Shown here: positions 31,649 to 39,855 of the stretch, piece after piece
How positions within the stretch are numbered: position 1 is the first letter of the stretch
Layout: every line of letters starts with the position of its first letter
Source of the DNA: an uncultured Eggerthellaceae bacterium
Lineage (GTDB): Bacteria; Actinomycetota; Coriobacteriia; Coriobacteriales; Eggerthellaceae
Direction of reading: 5' to 3'
Length of the DNA stretch: 39,889 nucleotides
NCBI GenBank assembly: GCA_910584145.1
Contig: CAJTXX010000014.1
Coordinates: forward strand, 5,319-45,207
Program-made: the position numbers and the translations under genes
Notes under the pieces: model-generated
What the model was told of the DNA's origin: nothing
Seen by the model: only the letters and a program-made list of their open reading frames with translations
Database searches by the model: none

Positions 31649-34531
31649 ATGACGAAGAAGCTGCTCATGGGCAACGAGGCCTTCGCCCATGCCGCGCTGG
31701 AAGCCGGTGTGAGCGTGGTAGCCGGCTACCCCGGCACGCCTTCGTCTGAACTGATAGAGACGGTCGCGCGCCTCGTCGCCTCCGGGCATGCCGAGGACGT
31801 GCACGTGGAGTGGTCGACGAATGAGAAGGCGGCGCTCGAGGTATGCGCGGCGGCATCGATGAGCGGCGCACGGACGCTGTTCACCTGCAAGCAGGTGGGC
31901 CTGAACGTGGCGAGCGACGCGCTGATGTCACTGAACTACGTGGGCGTGCGCGGCGGCCTGGTGCTGTTCGTGGCTGACGACCCCGGCCCCATCTCGTCGC
32001 AGACCGAGCAGGACACGCGCCGGTTCGCCCAATTCGCGAAAGTGCCGGTGTTCGATCCGGCCACCCCTGAGCAGGGCTACGAGATGATGAAAGCCGCCTT
32101 CGAGCTCTCAGAGGAGTACCGCACGCCGGTCATCGTGCGGCCGACTACCCGCATCAACCATGCCTCCACGTTCTTCGACGTGGCTGATGACACCCGCGCG
32201 CGGCGCCTGCCCACCGGCGGGTTCAAGCACGACCCCGACCGCTGGGTCATCTTCCCGAAGCGCTCCTATGAGGCGCACGGCGAGATCATCGACCGCCTGA
32301 ACAGCATGACGCGCGTGCTGGCGATGGACGCGCAGTATTCGCAGTTCCTGCCCTTATTCGACCGGCGCGAGAGCGAGACGGCCACCCCAGCCGAGGCGCC
32401 GTACCTGGGCATCTTCACCGGCGGCGTCTCCACGCAGTACGCGATAGAGGCGCTCGAGATGATCGAGCGCAGCGCAGCGCGCGAGGGCGTGAAGCTGCCG
32501 CCGTACCGGTTCATGCAGATGGGCATCCCCTATCCGCTGCCGAAGCGCGCCGTGCGCCGGTTCATGGAGGGGCTCTCGCACGTGCTCGTGCTCGAAGAGC
32601 TCGACTCGGTGCTGGAAGAGGACCTGATGATGATCGCCGCGGACCGCTTCCTGTCGGCTCATGTGCATGGCCGCCTGACCGGCGAAGCGCCCGACCGCGG
32701 CGAGAGCTCAACGGAGAGCGCGGTCGTCTCCATCGCGCATTTCTTCGACATGTACACGAAGACCACCGAGCGGCCGCAGCCCATGATCGTGCCGGAATCG
32801 GTGCGCCCCAAGGAGCCCAAAGAGGTGAAGCGCACCCACGTCAAGGAGAAGCGGGCCAACCACCGCCTTCCCGACCACGTGCGCGGGGAAGAGCCGGAAG
32901 AGGAGCCGCGCATCGGGTTGATCGGCATAGCGGCCGACTACCACGCGACGCAGAGCAGCGAGGCGGTGCCCGAGCGCATGGCGCAGCGGCACGCGCAATC
33001 GGCGGCGAGCCGTCGGCAGGCGCAGTCGGCCGCACGGCGGCGCCAGACGCATGCCGCACGCTACAAGGCGCCCACCAAGACGGAAGAGGCCACCGCGACG
33101 GCTGCCGCGGTGGCGGTGCCCGAGAAGGACGGCGCACCCGGCGAGCTGATGGACCGCGAGGGCAACAGGCTCTCCATCCTGCGCATCATGGAAGACGAGA
33201 TCGGAGCGAAGGCGCTGCTGCGCTATGCGGCCGAGCTGCCGCCGCGCCCGCCGGTGCTGTGCGCTGGTTGCCCGCACCGGGGCAGCTTCTACGCTGTCAA
33301 AGGCGCGCTCGACAAGCTGGGCGTGAAACGCGAGGACGCCATGCTCTGCGGAGACATCGGCTGCTACACGCTGGGCAACGCCATGCCGCTCGCTGCGGTG
33401 GACACCTGCCTGTGCATGGGCGGCGGCATAACGATGGCGCAGGGCTTCCACATTGCCGAGCCCGACAAGAAGCAGGTGGCGTTCGCGGGCGACTCCACGT
33501 TCTTCGCCAGCGCCATGACGGGCATCGCCAACGCCGTGTACAACGACCACGATGTCACGTTCGCCATCTTGGATAACGCCACCACCGCTATGACCGGCTC
33601 GCAGCCGCACCCCGGCACCGGCATCACGCTGATGGGCGGGCGCTCGGTGCCGATCAGCATCGAAGCCGTGCTGGAAGCGCTCGGGGTGGAGGTCATCATG
33701 CACGCCGACCCGCTCGACCGCGCGCAAGCCGAAGAAGCCAGCGCCGTGGCGCTGCGGCACAAGGGTCCCTCGGCCATCATCTTCCGCAGCCCGTGCGTGT
33801 GGATGGCGCCGTTCGGCATCCCTGCCGAGGTCGACGCTGACACCTGCACCGGCTGCAAACGCTGCATCACCGATATCGGATGCCCGGCTATCGCATTCGC
33901 GCCGATGGCGCGCGGGCGCAGAAGCGGCATGCGCGGCCAGGCCATCATCGACCCCGACCTGTGCAACGGCTGCGGGCTGTGCCTCCAGGTGTGCCCGTTC
34001 GATGCCATCGGCATCCCCTCGATGCTCGACTACGTATCGCGCGACGCATCGGCGAACCCGGCGCGCACGCCAAAGCGCATGGCGTCCGCGGCTGCTGCCG
34101 TGCCGGCCGCAGCGCCCGCCGACGAGCAGCCCGACGTGGCCGACATAGGCGATGCCCCCATACCGCGCGAAAACGAGCTCGAAGCCCTGCACGAGGACGA
34201 CCCCGCAGGCGAGCCCGCCGAACCCGAAGAGCAGTTCGAGGCCGATGCCGACGAGCTCGACGCTGACAACGCCGACGAGCTGGACGACGCCGCTGGCGAG
34301 CTTCCCGAGGAAGCACCGGCGCGCCGCCCGGCCGCTGTCTACACCCGCGAGGAGATGCAGGCGCAGAGGCGTGCCGCTTTCGGCACGCGCTACGACCAAG
34401 GCGTGCAGACGGGCGCACAGCCCAGCGCGCAGCCGCAACAGGCGCCCGCGCAGCAGTCGGTGTTCGGTGGCACATTCACCATCCAGCTCGAGAGCGACCC
34501 GGCGAACGGAGGCGAGGGTAGCCGTGATTAA
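31649..34531 (+). CDS. iorA: indolepyruvate:ferredoxin oxidoreductase alpha subunit, enlarged
   Basis: IorA with IorB oxidatively decarboxylates aryl pyruvates from Trp, Phe and Tyr to aryl-acetyl-CoA, reducing ferredoxin. Domains: an N-terminal oxidoreductase domain (~1-380, GYPGTPSSELIE), a thiamine-diphosphate domain (~530-715, CAGCPHRGSFYAVKGAL, GDIGCYTLG, LDNATTAMTGSQPHPG), and two [4Fe-4S] motifs (CTGCKRCITDIGCP at 733-746; CNGCGLCLQVCP at 772-783). The family is usually ~600 residues; this one has 960. Extra parts are a basic, Gln/Ala/Arg-rich insertion at about 382-500 and an acidic, then Gln-rich C-terminal tail after ~795. Both look disordered. All cofactor residues are present. Confidence 0.95.
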   Translation: MTKKLLMGNEAFAHAALEAGVSVVAGYPGTPSSELIETVARLVASGHAEDVHVEWSTNEKAALEVCAAASMSGARTLFTCKQVGLNVASDALMSLNYVGVRGGLVLFVADDPGPISSQTEQDTRRFAQFAKVPVFDPATPEQGYEMMKAAFELSEEYRTPVIVRPTTRINHASTFFDVADDTRARRLPTGGFKHDPDRWVIFPKRSYEAHGEIIDRLNSMTRVLAMDAQYSQFLPLFDRRESETATPAEAPYLGIFTGGVSTQYAIEALEMIERSAAREGVKLPPYRFMQMGIPYPLPKRAVRRFMEGLSHVLVLEELDSVLEEDLMMIAADRFLSAHVHGRLTGEAPDRGESSTESAVVSIAHFFDMYTKTTERPQPMIVPESVRPKEPKEVKRTHVKEKRANHRLPDHVRGEEPEEEPRIGLIGIAADYHATQSSEAVPERMAQRHAQSAASRRQAQSAARRRQTHAARYKAPTKTEEATATAAAVAVPEKDGAPGELMDREGNRLSILRIMEDEIGAKALLRYAAELPPRPPVLCAGCPHRGSFYAVKGALDKLGVKREDAMLCGDIGCYTLGNAMPLAAVDTCLCMGGGITMAQGFHIAEPDKKQVAFAGDSTFFASAMTGIANAVYNDHDVTFAILDNATTAMTGSQPHPGTGITLMGGRSVPISIEAVLEALGVEVIMHADPLDRAQAEEASAVALRHKGPSAIIFRSPCVWMAPFGIPAEVDADTCTGCKRCITDIGCPAIAFAPMARGRRSGMRGQAIIDPDLCNGCGLCLQVCPFDAIGIPSMLDYVSRDASANPARTPKRMASAAAAVPAAAPADEQPDVADIGDAPIPRENELEALHEDDPAGEPAEPEEQFEADADELDADNADELDDAAGELPEEAPARRPAAVYTREEMQAQRRAAFGTRYDQGVQTGAQPSAQPQQAPAQQSVFGGTFTIQLESDPANGGEGSRD

Positions 34532-35207
34532 CATCCTGCTCACCGGCGTTGGCGGCCAAGGCACCGTGCTGGCCGCGAAGGTGCTCGCCATGACAGCGGC
34601 GGCGAAAGGCTGGCAAGTGCGCACCGCCGAGACGATCGGCATGGCGCAGCGCGGCGGCAGCGTGGTGTCGCACGTGCGCATCGGCAATCTGGGCGAGCGC
34701 GTGCATGCGCCGCTGGTCACGCATGGCACCGCGAACCTCATCATCGCGTTCGAACCGGGCGAAGCCGCCCGCTGCCTCGACTACTTGGCGCCGGGCGGGG
34801 TGGTCATCACCGCCACCACCACGGTGGAGCCGGTGGCGGCGTCGCTGGCATCGAAGCCCTACACCTCGCAGGATATCTTGGAGAACATACGGCTGACGTT
34901 CTACAACGACGTGGCGAGCCGCATCGCCACCTCCGTCGGCTCGCGCGAGGCGCAGCGCCGCCCGAACGCGCATCGGCGCCTGATCGCCATCGACGACATG
35001 GCTGTCACCGACGCGCTCGGCAAGAACCGTAAGGTGCTCAATTCCGTGCTGCTGGGCGCCGCGGTGGCGAAGTACTGCCTGCCCGTCACGCTCGACGACC
35101 TGAAAGGCGCGATACTGGCGTGCGTGAAGCCGCAGTTCGCGCAGATGAACATAGACGCCATCGAGATGGTGGGAGAGAGGATCGACTACTATGCAGATGA
35201 GGCCTGA
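34524..35207 (+). CDS. iorB: indolepyruvate:ferredoxin oxidoreductase beta subunit
   Basis: IorB is the gamma-domain partner of IorA, needed for CoA-dependent decarboxylation of aryl pyruvates. The 227-residue product begins VINILLTGVGGQGTVLAAKVLA, the conserved N-terminus of this family, and has ETIGMAQRGGSVVSHVRIG near residues 38-56. The GTG start at 34524 lies 8 bp inside the iorA end; a GGAGGCGAGGG site precedes it. The frame is open for ~124 codons upstream, antisense-like shadow of the iorA tail. It overlaps the PaaK-like gene by 17 bp. Confidence 0.95.
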   Translation: MINILLTGVGGQGTVLAAKVLAMTAAAKGWQVRTAETIGMAQRGGSVVSHVRIGNLGERVHAPLVTHGTANLIIAFEPGEAARCLDYLAPGGVVITATTTVEPVAASLASKPYTSQDILENIRLTFYNDVASRIATSVGSREAQRRPNAHRRLIAIDDMAVTDALGKNRKVLNSVLLGAAVAKYCLPVTLDDLKGAILACVKPQFAQMNIDAIEMVGERIDYYADEA

Positions 35208-36432
35208 GCAGCTTGAGCTGATCCGCGAGCAGCTGAGCACCATCAAGGAGCGCTCGGCGTTCTACGCGAAGAAGTTCGAGGGGCTCGACGTCGCCGATGT
35301 CGCCTCTCAAGCCGATTTCGAGCGCCTGCCCTTCTCCGAGAAAGACGACCTGCGCGCCGCGTACCCGCTGGGGCTGCAAGCAGTGCCCGATGCCGACATC
35401 GTGCGCATCCATTCGTCCTCGGGCACCACGGGCACGCCGGTCATCATCCCCTACACGGCGCAGGACGTCGCCGATTGGGCCATCCAATTCGCCCGCTGCT
35501 TCGAGATAGCCGGCGTGAGCGTGCTCGACCGCGTGCAGATCACCCCGGGCTACGGCCTGTGGACCGCCGGTATCGGCTTCCAGGCTGGCTGCGAGCGGCT
35601 GGGCGCTATGGCCATCCCCATGGGCCCGGGCAACACCGAGAAGCAGCTGCGCATGATGCAAGACCTGCGCTCCACCGTGCTCTGCGCCACCTCATCCTAC
35701 GCGCTGCTGCTCGCCGAGGAGATCGAGCAGCGCGGCATACGCGACAAGCTGGCGCTGCACAAGGGCGTCATCGGCAGCGAGCGCTGGGGCGACAAGATGC
35801 GCCAGCGCATCCAGAACGAGCTCGGCATCGAGATCTACGACATCTATGGCCTCACCGAGATCTACGGCCCCGGCATCGGCATCTCGTGCGACCAGCACAA
35901 CGGCATGCACATCTTCGACGACTACTGCTATATCGAAGTGGTCGACCCCGTCACCGGCGCCGTGCTGCCTGACGGCGAAGAGGGCGAGCTGGTCATAACC
36001 ACGCTGCGCAAGCAGGGCGCGCCGCTCATCCGCTACCGCACCCACGACCTGACGCGCATCCTGCCCGGCAGCTGCGCCTGCGGGCTGGGCGAGCGCCATC
36101 CGCGCATCGCCACGCTCACCGGCCGCACCGACGACATGTTCAAGGTGAAGGGCTGCAACATCTTCCCCGCGCAGGTGGAGGAGGTCATCTCCATCACCGA
36201 CGGCACCTCCAGCGAGTACCAGGTGATGATCGAGAACATCAGCGGCACCGACGTGCTCACCGTGCTGTTCGAGACGCCGCTCGAAGGCGAGGCGCGCGAA
36301 TCGGCTGAGCAGCAGCTCGCCACCATCTTCAAAGCGAAGATCGGCTGCACCCCTGAGGCTAAGGGCGTGCCCCTCGGCGAGCTCCCCCGCAGCGAGAAGA
36401 AGACGAAGCGCATCTTCGACAGCCGCTACTGA
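35191..36432 (+). CDS. phenylacetate-CoA ligase-like (PaaK family)
   Basis: This adenylate-forming enzyme activates aryl acids to CoA thioesters; run in reverse it can yield ATP from aryl-acetyl-CoA. The 413-residue protein has the AMP-binding P-loop HSSSGTTGTPV (~74-84), YDIYGLTEIYGPGI (~217-230), the YRTHDLTRI hinge region and a C-terminal domain ending PRSEKKTKRIFDSRY with the conserved Lys. Being cotranscribed with iorAB, it probably completes conversion of aromatic amino acids to aryl acetates with energy gain, as proposed for IorAB-ligase pairs. The start at 35191 overlaps iorB; the ATG at 35197 is an alternative. Confidence 0.93.
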   Translation: MQMRPEQLELIREQLSTIKERSAFYAKKFEGLDVADVASQADFERLPFSEKDDLRAAYPLGLQAVPDADIVRIHSSSGTTGTPVIIPYTAQDVADWAIQFARCFEIAGVSVLDRVQITPGYGLWTAGIGFQAGCERLGAMAIPMGPGNTEKQLRMMQDLRSTVLCATSSYALLLAEEIEQRGIRDKLALHKGVIGSERWGDKMRQRIQNELGIEIYDIYGLTEIYGPGIGISCDQHNGMHIFDDYCYIEVVDPVTGAVLPDGEEGELVITTLRKQGAPLIRYRTHDLTRILPGSCACGLGERHPRIATLTGRTDDMFKVKGCNIFPAQVEEVISITDGTSSEYQVMIENISGTDVLTVLFETPLEGEARESAEQQLATIFKAKIGCTPEAKGVPLGELPRSEKKTKRIFDSRY

Positions 36433-36453
36433 GGCAGCTGCACCGAGCATCTG

Positions 36454-36494
36454 AAAGGCCGCCCCTCAAGCGAGAGGAGCGGCCTTTTCCTTTT
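36454..36494. terminator. bidirectional terminator between paaK-like and deacetylase genes
   Basis: AAAGGCCGC (36454-36462) pairs with GCGGCCTTT (36479-36487), with inner CCCTC/GAGG pairing and an AAGCGA loop. TTTTCCTTTT follows on the plus strand, and the A-rich left arm gives a T-rich end for the convergent minus-strand gene. Confidence 0.85.
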
Positions 36495-36500
36495 GCGCGC

Positions 36501-37622
36501 TTACTGCTGGGGGTCGGGCGCGACCACGCCCGCGAAGGCATCGGCGCCGTAGCCATTGCTGATGCGCACGCGCGGCAGAGCCATCGGGTTGTCGCCCGGC
36601 ACGATGCGCCGGTTCTCGATGGTGAACGCGCACAGCACGCCCGCATCGTCGAGCGCCGCCCATGCCGTCTCGTTGTTGTCGCCGAACGGGTAGGCAACCG
36701 CTTCGGTGGTGCCCAGTATCTCCTGCGCCTTCTTGATATCAGCCACCAGCTCGTCGTGCGACAGCGCGTGCAGCAGGCCGCCGCGCCCCACGTTCGAGCC
36801 GGCCTTGTGCATGCCGTAGGTGTGCGACTGGAACGAGATGTACGGGTTCGCGCGGCTCACCACCGCATCGGGGATATCCTCGTTCTCGCAGATGAGGAAC
36901 ATGGTGGCCGGCACCTCGTACTTGCGGAACAGGTCGCCGCCCAGCGTGTAGACATTGCCCTCGCCGTCGTCGAAGGTCAGGGTGGCGCACTTGGCCGGCA
37001 GCGAATGCGTGCCTTCCGCGAACGCGCGTATCTCCTCGTACGACGGGTAGTAGTAGCCATTCTCGGTCAGATACTGCAAGTGCGATTCCAAGTCGTCGGC
37101 AGACAAGCAGTTGCTGTTCAGGTCGGCGGGAGGCTGCGCGGAGTCGTACAGATAGTGGTACATGAACACCGGGATGCTCGCAGCAGAGCCGCCGTCGAAG
37201 GCATCGACCACATGCACGGTGCGCTCAGCGGTGGCCTTCTGGCCGCCCTCGGTGGTAGCGGTATAGGTGATGGTGTAGTCGCCCGCTTTGGCGGTGTCCA
37301 CGGTGCCCGCCACCTGCACGCCGGGCGTTATGTCGGCCGCACCCTGCGCGTCGGGGTCGACCGCATGGCAACCGGCTTCCAGGTATTCCTCGCCCACCAG
37401 CACGTAGGTGTCGCGGCTGCCACCCAAGGTCATGATCACATCCTCGGCTTGCGGCGCGCCGCCGCCCATCTGCGCCACGGGCAGCGCATCGGGCGCGGTG
37501 CCGTTCGGCAGCTCGGGGTCGCCGGGCCGCTCGGCCATGCCGAATGCGACCACCACCAACGCCACCGCTGCTATGGCGAGCACCGCTATCGCACCGACGA
37601 GGATATGCATGCCCTTGCCCAT
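36501..37622 (-). CDS. membrane-anchored polysaccharide deacetylase with Ig-like domain
   Basis: NodB-family deacetylases remove acetyl groups from cell-wall or exopolysaccharide amino sugars. The 373-residue product has an N-terminal membrane helix (~7-28), a Gly/Pro-rich link, a bacterial Ig-like domain (about 60-140, DYTITYTATTEGGQKA) and a deacetylase domain (about 150-370) with LTFDDGEG (TFDDG at 216-220) and SFQSHTYGMH (metal-binding His pair at 267 and 272). FGDNN near 315 fits the family's third motif poorly. A GGAGG site lies six bases before the ATG. It stands alone, convergent with the iorAB-paaK operon. Confidence 0.9.
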   Translation of the reverse strand: MGKGMHILVGAIAVLAIAAVALVVVAFGMAERPGDPELPNGTAPDALPVAQMGGGAPQAEDVIMTLGGSRDTYVLVGEEYLEAGCHAVDPDAQGAADITPGVQVAGTVDTAKAGDYTITYTATTEGGQKATAERTVHVVDAFDGGSAASIPVFMYHYLYDSAQPPADLNSNCLSADDLESHLQYLTENGYYYPSYEEIRAFAEGTHSLPAKCATLTFDDGEGNVYTLGGDLFRKYEVPATMFLICENEDIPDAVVSRANPYISFQSHTYGMHKAGSNVGRGGLLHALSHDELVADIKKAQEILGTTEAVAYPFGDNNETAWAALDDAGVLCAFTIENRRIVPGDNPMALPRVRISNGYGADAFAGVVAPDPQQ

Positions 37623-37659
37623 ACCGAACCTCCAACCGCTCCATCAGCTAAGCCTGACT

Positions 37660-37665
37660 ATTGTA
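37660..37665 (-). promoter_or_regulatory. candidate -10 box of the deacetylase gene
   Basis: TACAAT on the minus strand (37665-37660) is a five-of-six match to the -10 consensus and lies 38 bp upstream of the start codon. No convincing -35 is seen at the right distance. Confidence 0.4.
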
Positions 37666-37895
37666 GCGCCGCAGATGGGGCGCCACGCGCGCCCGTGTGA
37701 AAAACAGCCCTCAGAATAGGCGGTTTTTTCGATTCTGCGCTCATATCCGACGCCTGCTGCGCCGCTCTCCCCTATTCGCCCCGTATGGCACCGTGCCCGA
37801 CGGCCGCTCTAGGCCACTTCGCCACCGAAAAGGTCCCATAATCGAACATTTTGGCTATTTTGGTCGCTCTCTTTCACGTGCCCGGCGCTTTATTG
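37666..37895. other. gene-free interval upstream of the symporter leader
   Basis: No frame with protein character, tRNA or known RNA is seen. It includes a weak GCC/GGC hairpin followed by TTTTTT near 37712-37730 and a short direct repeat (CATTTTGGCTATTTTGG) near 37847-37863. The interval becomes AT-richer toward the promoter at 37896. Confidence 0.4.
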
Positions 37896-37904
37896 TGCTA
37901 AAGT
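37896..37904 (+). promoter_or_regulatory. extended -10 promoter of the symporter leader
   Basis: TGCTAAAGT (TG, one base, TAAAGT) is an extended -10 element. The -35 is poor: TTTCAC at 37872 is 21 bp away. The expected transcription start is about 37911, which is next to the GTG of the leader frame at 37912. Confidence 0.5.
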
Positions 37905-37911
37905 AGCGCCC

Positions 37912-38076
37912 GTGAATCAGGCTGACCGACATATCGCTATCGCACCTGCGGGCACCTGCGCCATCATGACGCAGCATTTCGCGCAGAAATGTAGCGATGC
38001 GGCGTGCGCCGTTATGAGCGAGCACATGGCCGAGTGCTGTGCCGCTGCTCCCCCACATCTGGTTTACCGATATTGA
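37912..38076 (+). CDS. possible Cys-rich leader peptide, perhaps leaderless
   Basis: A 54-codon frame starts with GTG at the predicted transcription start and ends with TGA at the foot of a terminator. The peptide has five Cys (positions 16, 27, 32, 42, 43), several His and many Ala, with CCAAAPP near the end. There is no ribosome site because there is almost no leader; GTG and ATG starts at the 5' end can be used on leaderless mRNAs in actinobacteria. It could be a regulatory leader peptide or a small metal-binding protein, or not be translated at all. Confidence 0.35.
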   Translation: MNQADRHIAIAPAGTCAIMTQHFAQKCSDAACAVMSEHMAECCAAAPPHLVYRY

Positions 38077-38110
38077 TGGCACGCGGGTTCTCATCGCGGG
38101 CCATTTTTTT
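38076..38110 (+). terminator. intrinsic terminator upstream of the symporter gene
   Basis: ATGGC-A-CGCG (38076-38085) pairs with CGCG-G-GCCAT (38095-38104), with a single A/G mismatch and a 9-nt loop, followed by a T run to 38110. It lies 70 bp before the symporter start, so it would end the leader transcript unless antiterminated. Confidence 0.75.
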
Positions 38111-38180
38111 ATGCCCGCACGCGAGAAGCCGTGTGCGCCTTCGACTCCCATTTCCCCGGTAACAGATGCAAGGAGATAAC

Positions 38181-39818
38181 ATGACTGTGAAGATATTGCT
38201 CGTGCTCGCGTTCGTGGCGGTAGCCGTGGGCGTGGGCATCTACTGCCGCCGCTCCACGAGCACCGTGGATGGCTTCGTGCTGGGCGGCCGCAAGGTAGGC
38301 CCGTGGATGAGCGCGTTCGCGTACGGAACCAGCTATTTCAGCGCGGTGGTGTTCGTCGGCTACGCAGGGCAGTTCGGCTTCAAGTACGGTCTTGCGGCCA
38401 CCTGGGCCGGCATCGGCAACGCCATCTTGGGCAGCCTGCTGGCGTGGTGGGTGCTCGGGCCGCGCACGCGCGAGATAACGCACCGGCTGGGCGCGCAGAC
38501 CATGCCCGAGTTCTTCGGCAAGCGCTACGACTCGAAAGCGCTGCGCATCGCGGCGGCGGCCATCATCTTCGTGTTCCTCATCCCCTACACGGCGAGCGTC
38601 TACAACGGCTTGTCGCGCCTGTTCGGCATGGCGTTCGACCTGCCCTACGACGTGTGCGTCATCGGCATGGCGGTCATCACCTGCGTGTACGTGGTGGTAG
38701 GCGGTTACATGGCAACGGTGATGAACGACTTCATCCAGGGCATCGTCATGCTGCTGGGCATCACCGCGGTCATCGTGGCGGTGGTCATGAGCAACGGCGG
38801 GTTCAGCGAGGCCATCGTGCAGCTCTCGCAGATACCGGCTGAGGGCAGCGCCATGCAAGGGCCGTTCGTCAGCTTCTTCGGGCCCGACCTGTTCAACCTG
38901 CTCGACGTGGTGGTGCTGACCTCGCTCGGCACGTGGGGCCTGCCGCAGATGGTGCAGAAGTTCTACGCCATCAAGAGCGGCCCAGCGGTGAAGCAGGGTG
39001 CTATCATCTCCACGCTGTTCGCCTTCGTGGTGGCCGGCGGCAGCTACTTCCTGGGCGGGTTCGGCCGCCTGTACGAGGGGCAGATCGAATACGCCGCGAA
39101 CGGCACCCCCATCTACGACTCGGTGATCCCCACCATGCTCTCCACGCTGCCCGATGTCCTGATCGGGTTGGTCATCGTGCTGGTGCTGTCGGCCAGCATG
39201 TCGACGCTGAGCTCGCTCGTGCTCACGTCGTCGTCCACGCTGACCATCGACCTCATCAAAGGCAACTTCGTGAAGGACATGAGCGAGAAGAGCCAGCTGC
39301 TCAGCATGCGCGGGCTGCTGGTGGTATTCATCGCCATATCGGCGGGCATCGCGCTTCTGCAATATCATTCGTCCATCGTGTTCATCGCGCAGCTGATGGG
39401 CTACTCGTGGGGCGCGCTGGCCGGCGCATTCCTCGGGCCGTTCCTGTGGGGCCTGTACAAGAAGAAGGTGTCGAAGGCGGCGGTGTGGTGCTCGTTCGCC
39501 ATCGGCGTGGGGCTGACCGCGACGAACATGGTGGTGGGCTTCGCAGGAACGCCGCTGATCGCGAGCCCCATCAACTGCGGCGCGCTGTGCATGCTGCTGT
39601 CGCTCGCAGTGGTGCCGCTGGTGAGCCTGATAACGCCCGCGAAGGAGTTCCCGCTCGACCCGCCCTCGCGCCTCTCGGCGACCGATCGCGCCTTCGAGGC
39701 CGAGGTGGCAGCGGAAGAGGCCGCCGGCGAGCCCGTGCCCGGCAGCGCCGAGGACGGAGCCCGCGAAGGCATAGCCCCCAGCGTCCAAGAAGCCATAGAC
39801 ACCGTGCGCAGCTCGTAA
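38181..39818 (+). CDS. sodium:solute symporter family transporter
   Basis: The 545-residue protein is a member of the SSS family (Na+-coupled uptake of substrates such as proline, pantothenate or organic acids). It has about thirteen membrane helices. Visible motifs are the N-terminal STVDGFVLGGRKVGPWMSAFAYGTSYFSAVVFVGYAG, the GGYMATVMNDFIQGIVMLLG region near 175-195 and LSASMSTLSSLVLTSSSTLT near 338-357. The last ~50 residues are an acidic cytoplasmic tail. The substrate cannot be assigned. The ATG at 38181 follows AAGGAG with a five-base spacer; an upstream ATG at 38166 would add five residues. Expression may depend on read-through of the terminator at 38076. Confidence 0.92.
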   Translation: MTVKILLVLAFVAVAVGVGIYCRRSTSTVDGFVLGGRKVGPWMSAFAYGTSYFSAVVFVGYAGQFGFKYGLAATWAGIGNAILGSLLAWWVLGPRTREITHRLGAQTMPEFFGKRYDSKALRIAAAAIIFVFLIPYTASVYNGLSRLFGMAFDLPYDVCVIGMAVITCVYVVVGGYMATVMNDFIQGIVMLLGITAVIVAVVMSNGGFSEAIVQLSQIPAEGSAMQGPFVSFFGPDLFNLLDVVVLTSLGTWGLPQMVQKFYAIKSGPAVKQGAIISTLFAFVVAGGSYFLGGFGRLYEGQIEYAANGTPIYDSVIPTMLSTLPDVLIGLVIVLVLSASMSTLSSLVLTSSSTLTIDLIKGNFVKDMSEKSQLLSMRGLLVVFIAISAGIALLQYHSSIVFIAQLMGYSWGALAGAFLGPFLWGLYKKKVSKAAVWCSFAIGVGLTATNMVVGFAGTPLIASPINCGALCMLLSLAVVPLVSLITPAKEFPLDPPSRLSATDRAFEAEVAAEEAAGEPVPGSAEDGAREGIAPSVQEAIDTVRSS

Positions 39819-39855
39819 GAGCCGCGCACGAAGGAGGGGCGCCAGAGGGACGGGG

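Noticed and set aside
37872..37881. TTTCACGTGC near the symporter leader as a fourth parS site
   Set aside because: Only the left half and centre match; the right arm GAAACA is replaced by CCCGGC, so the palindrome is lost.
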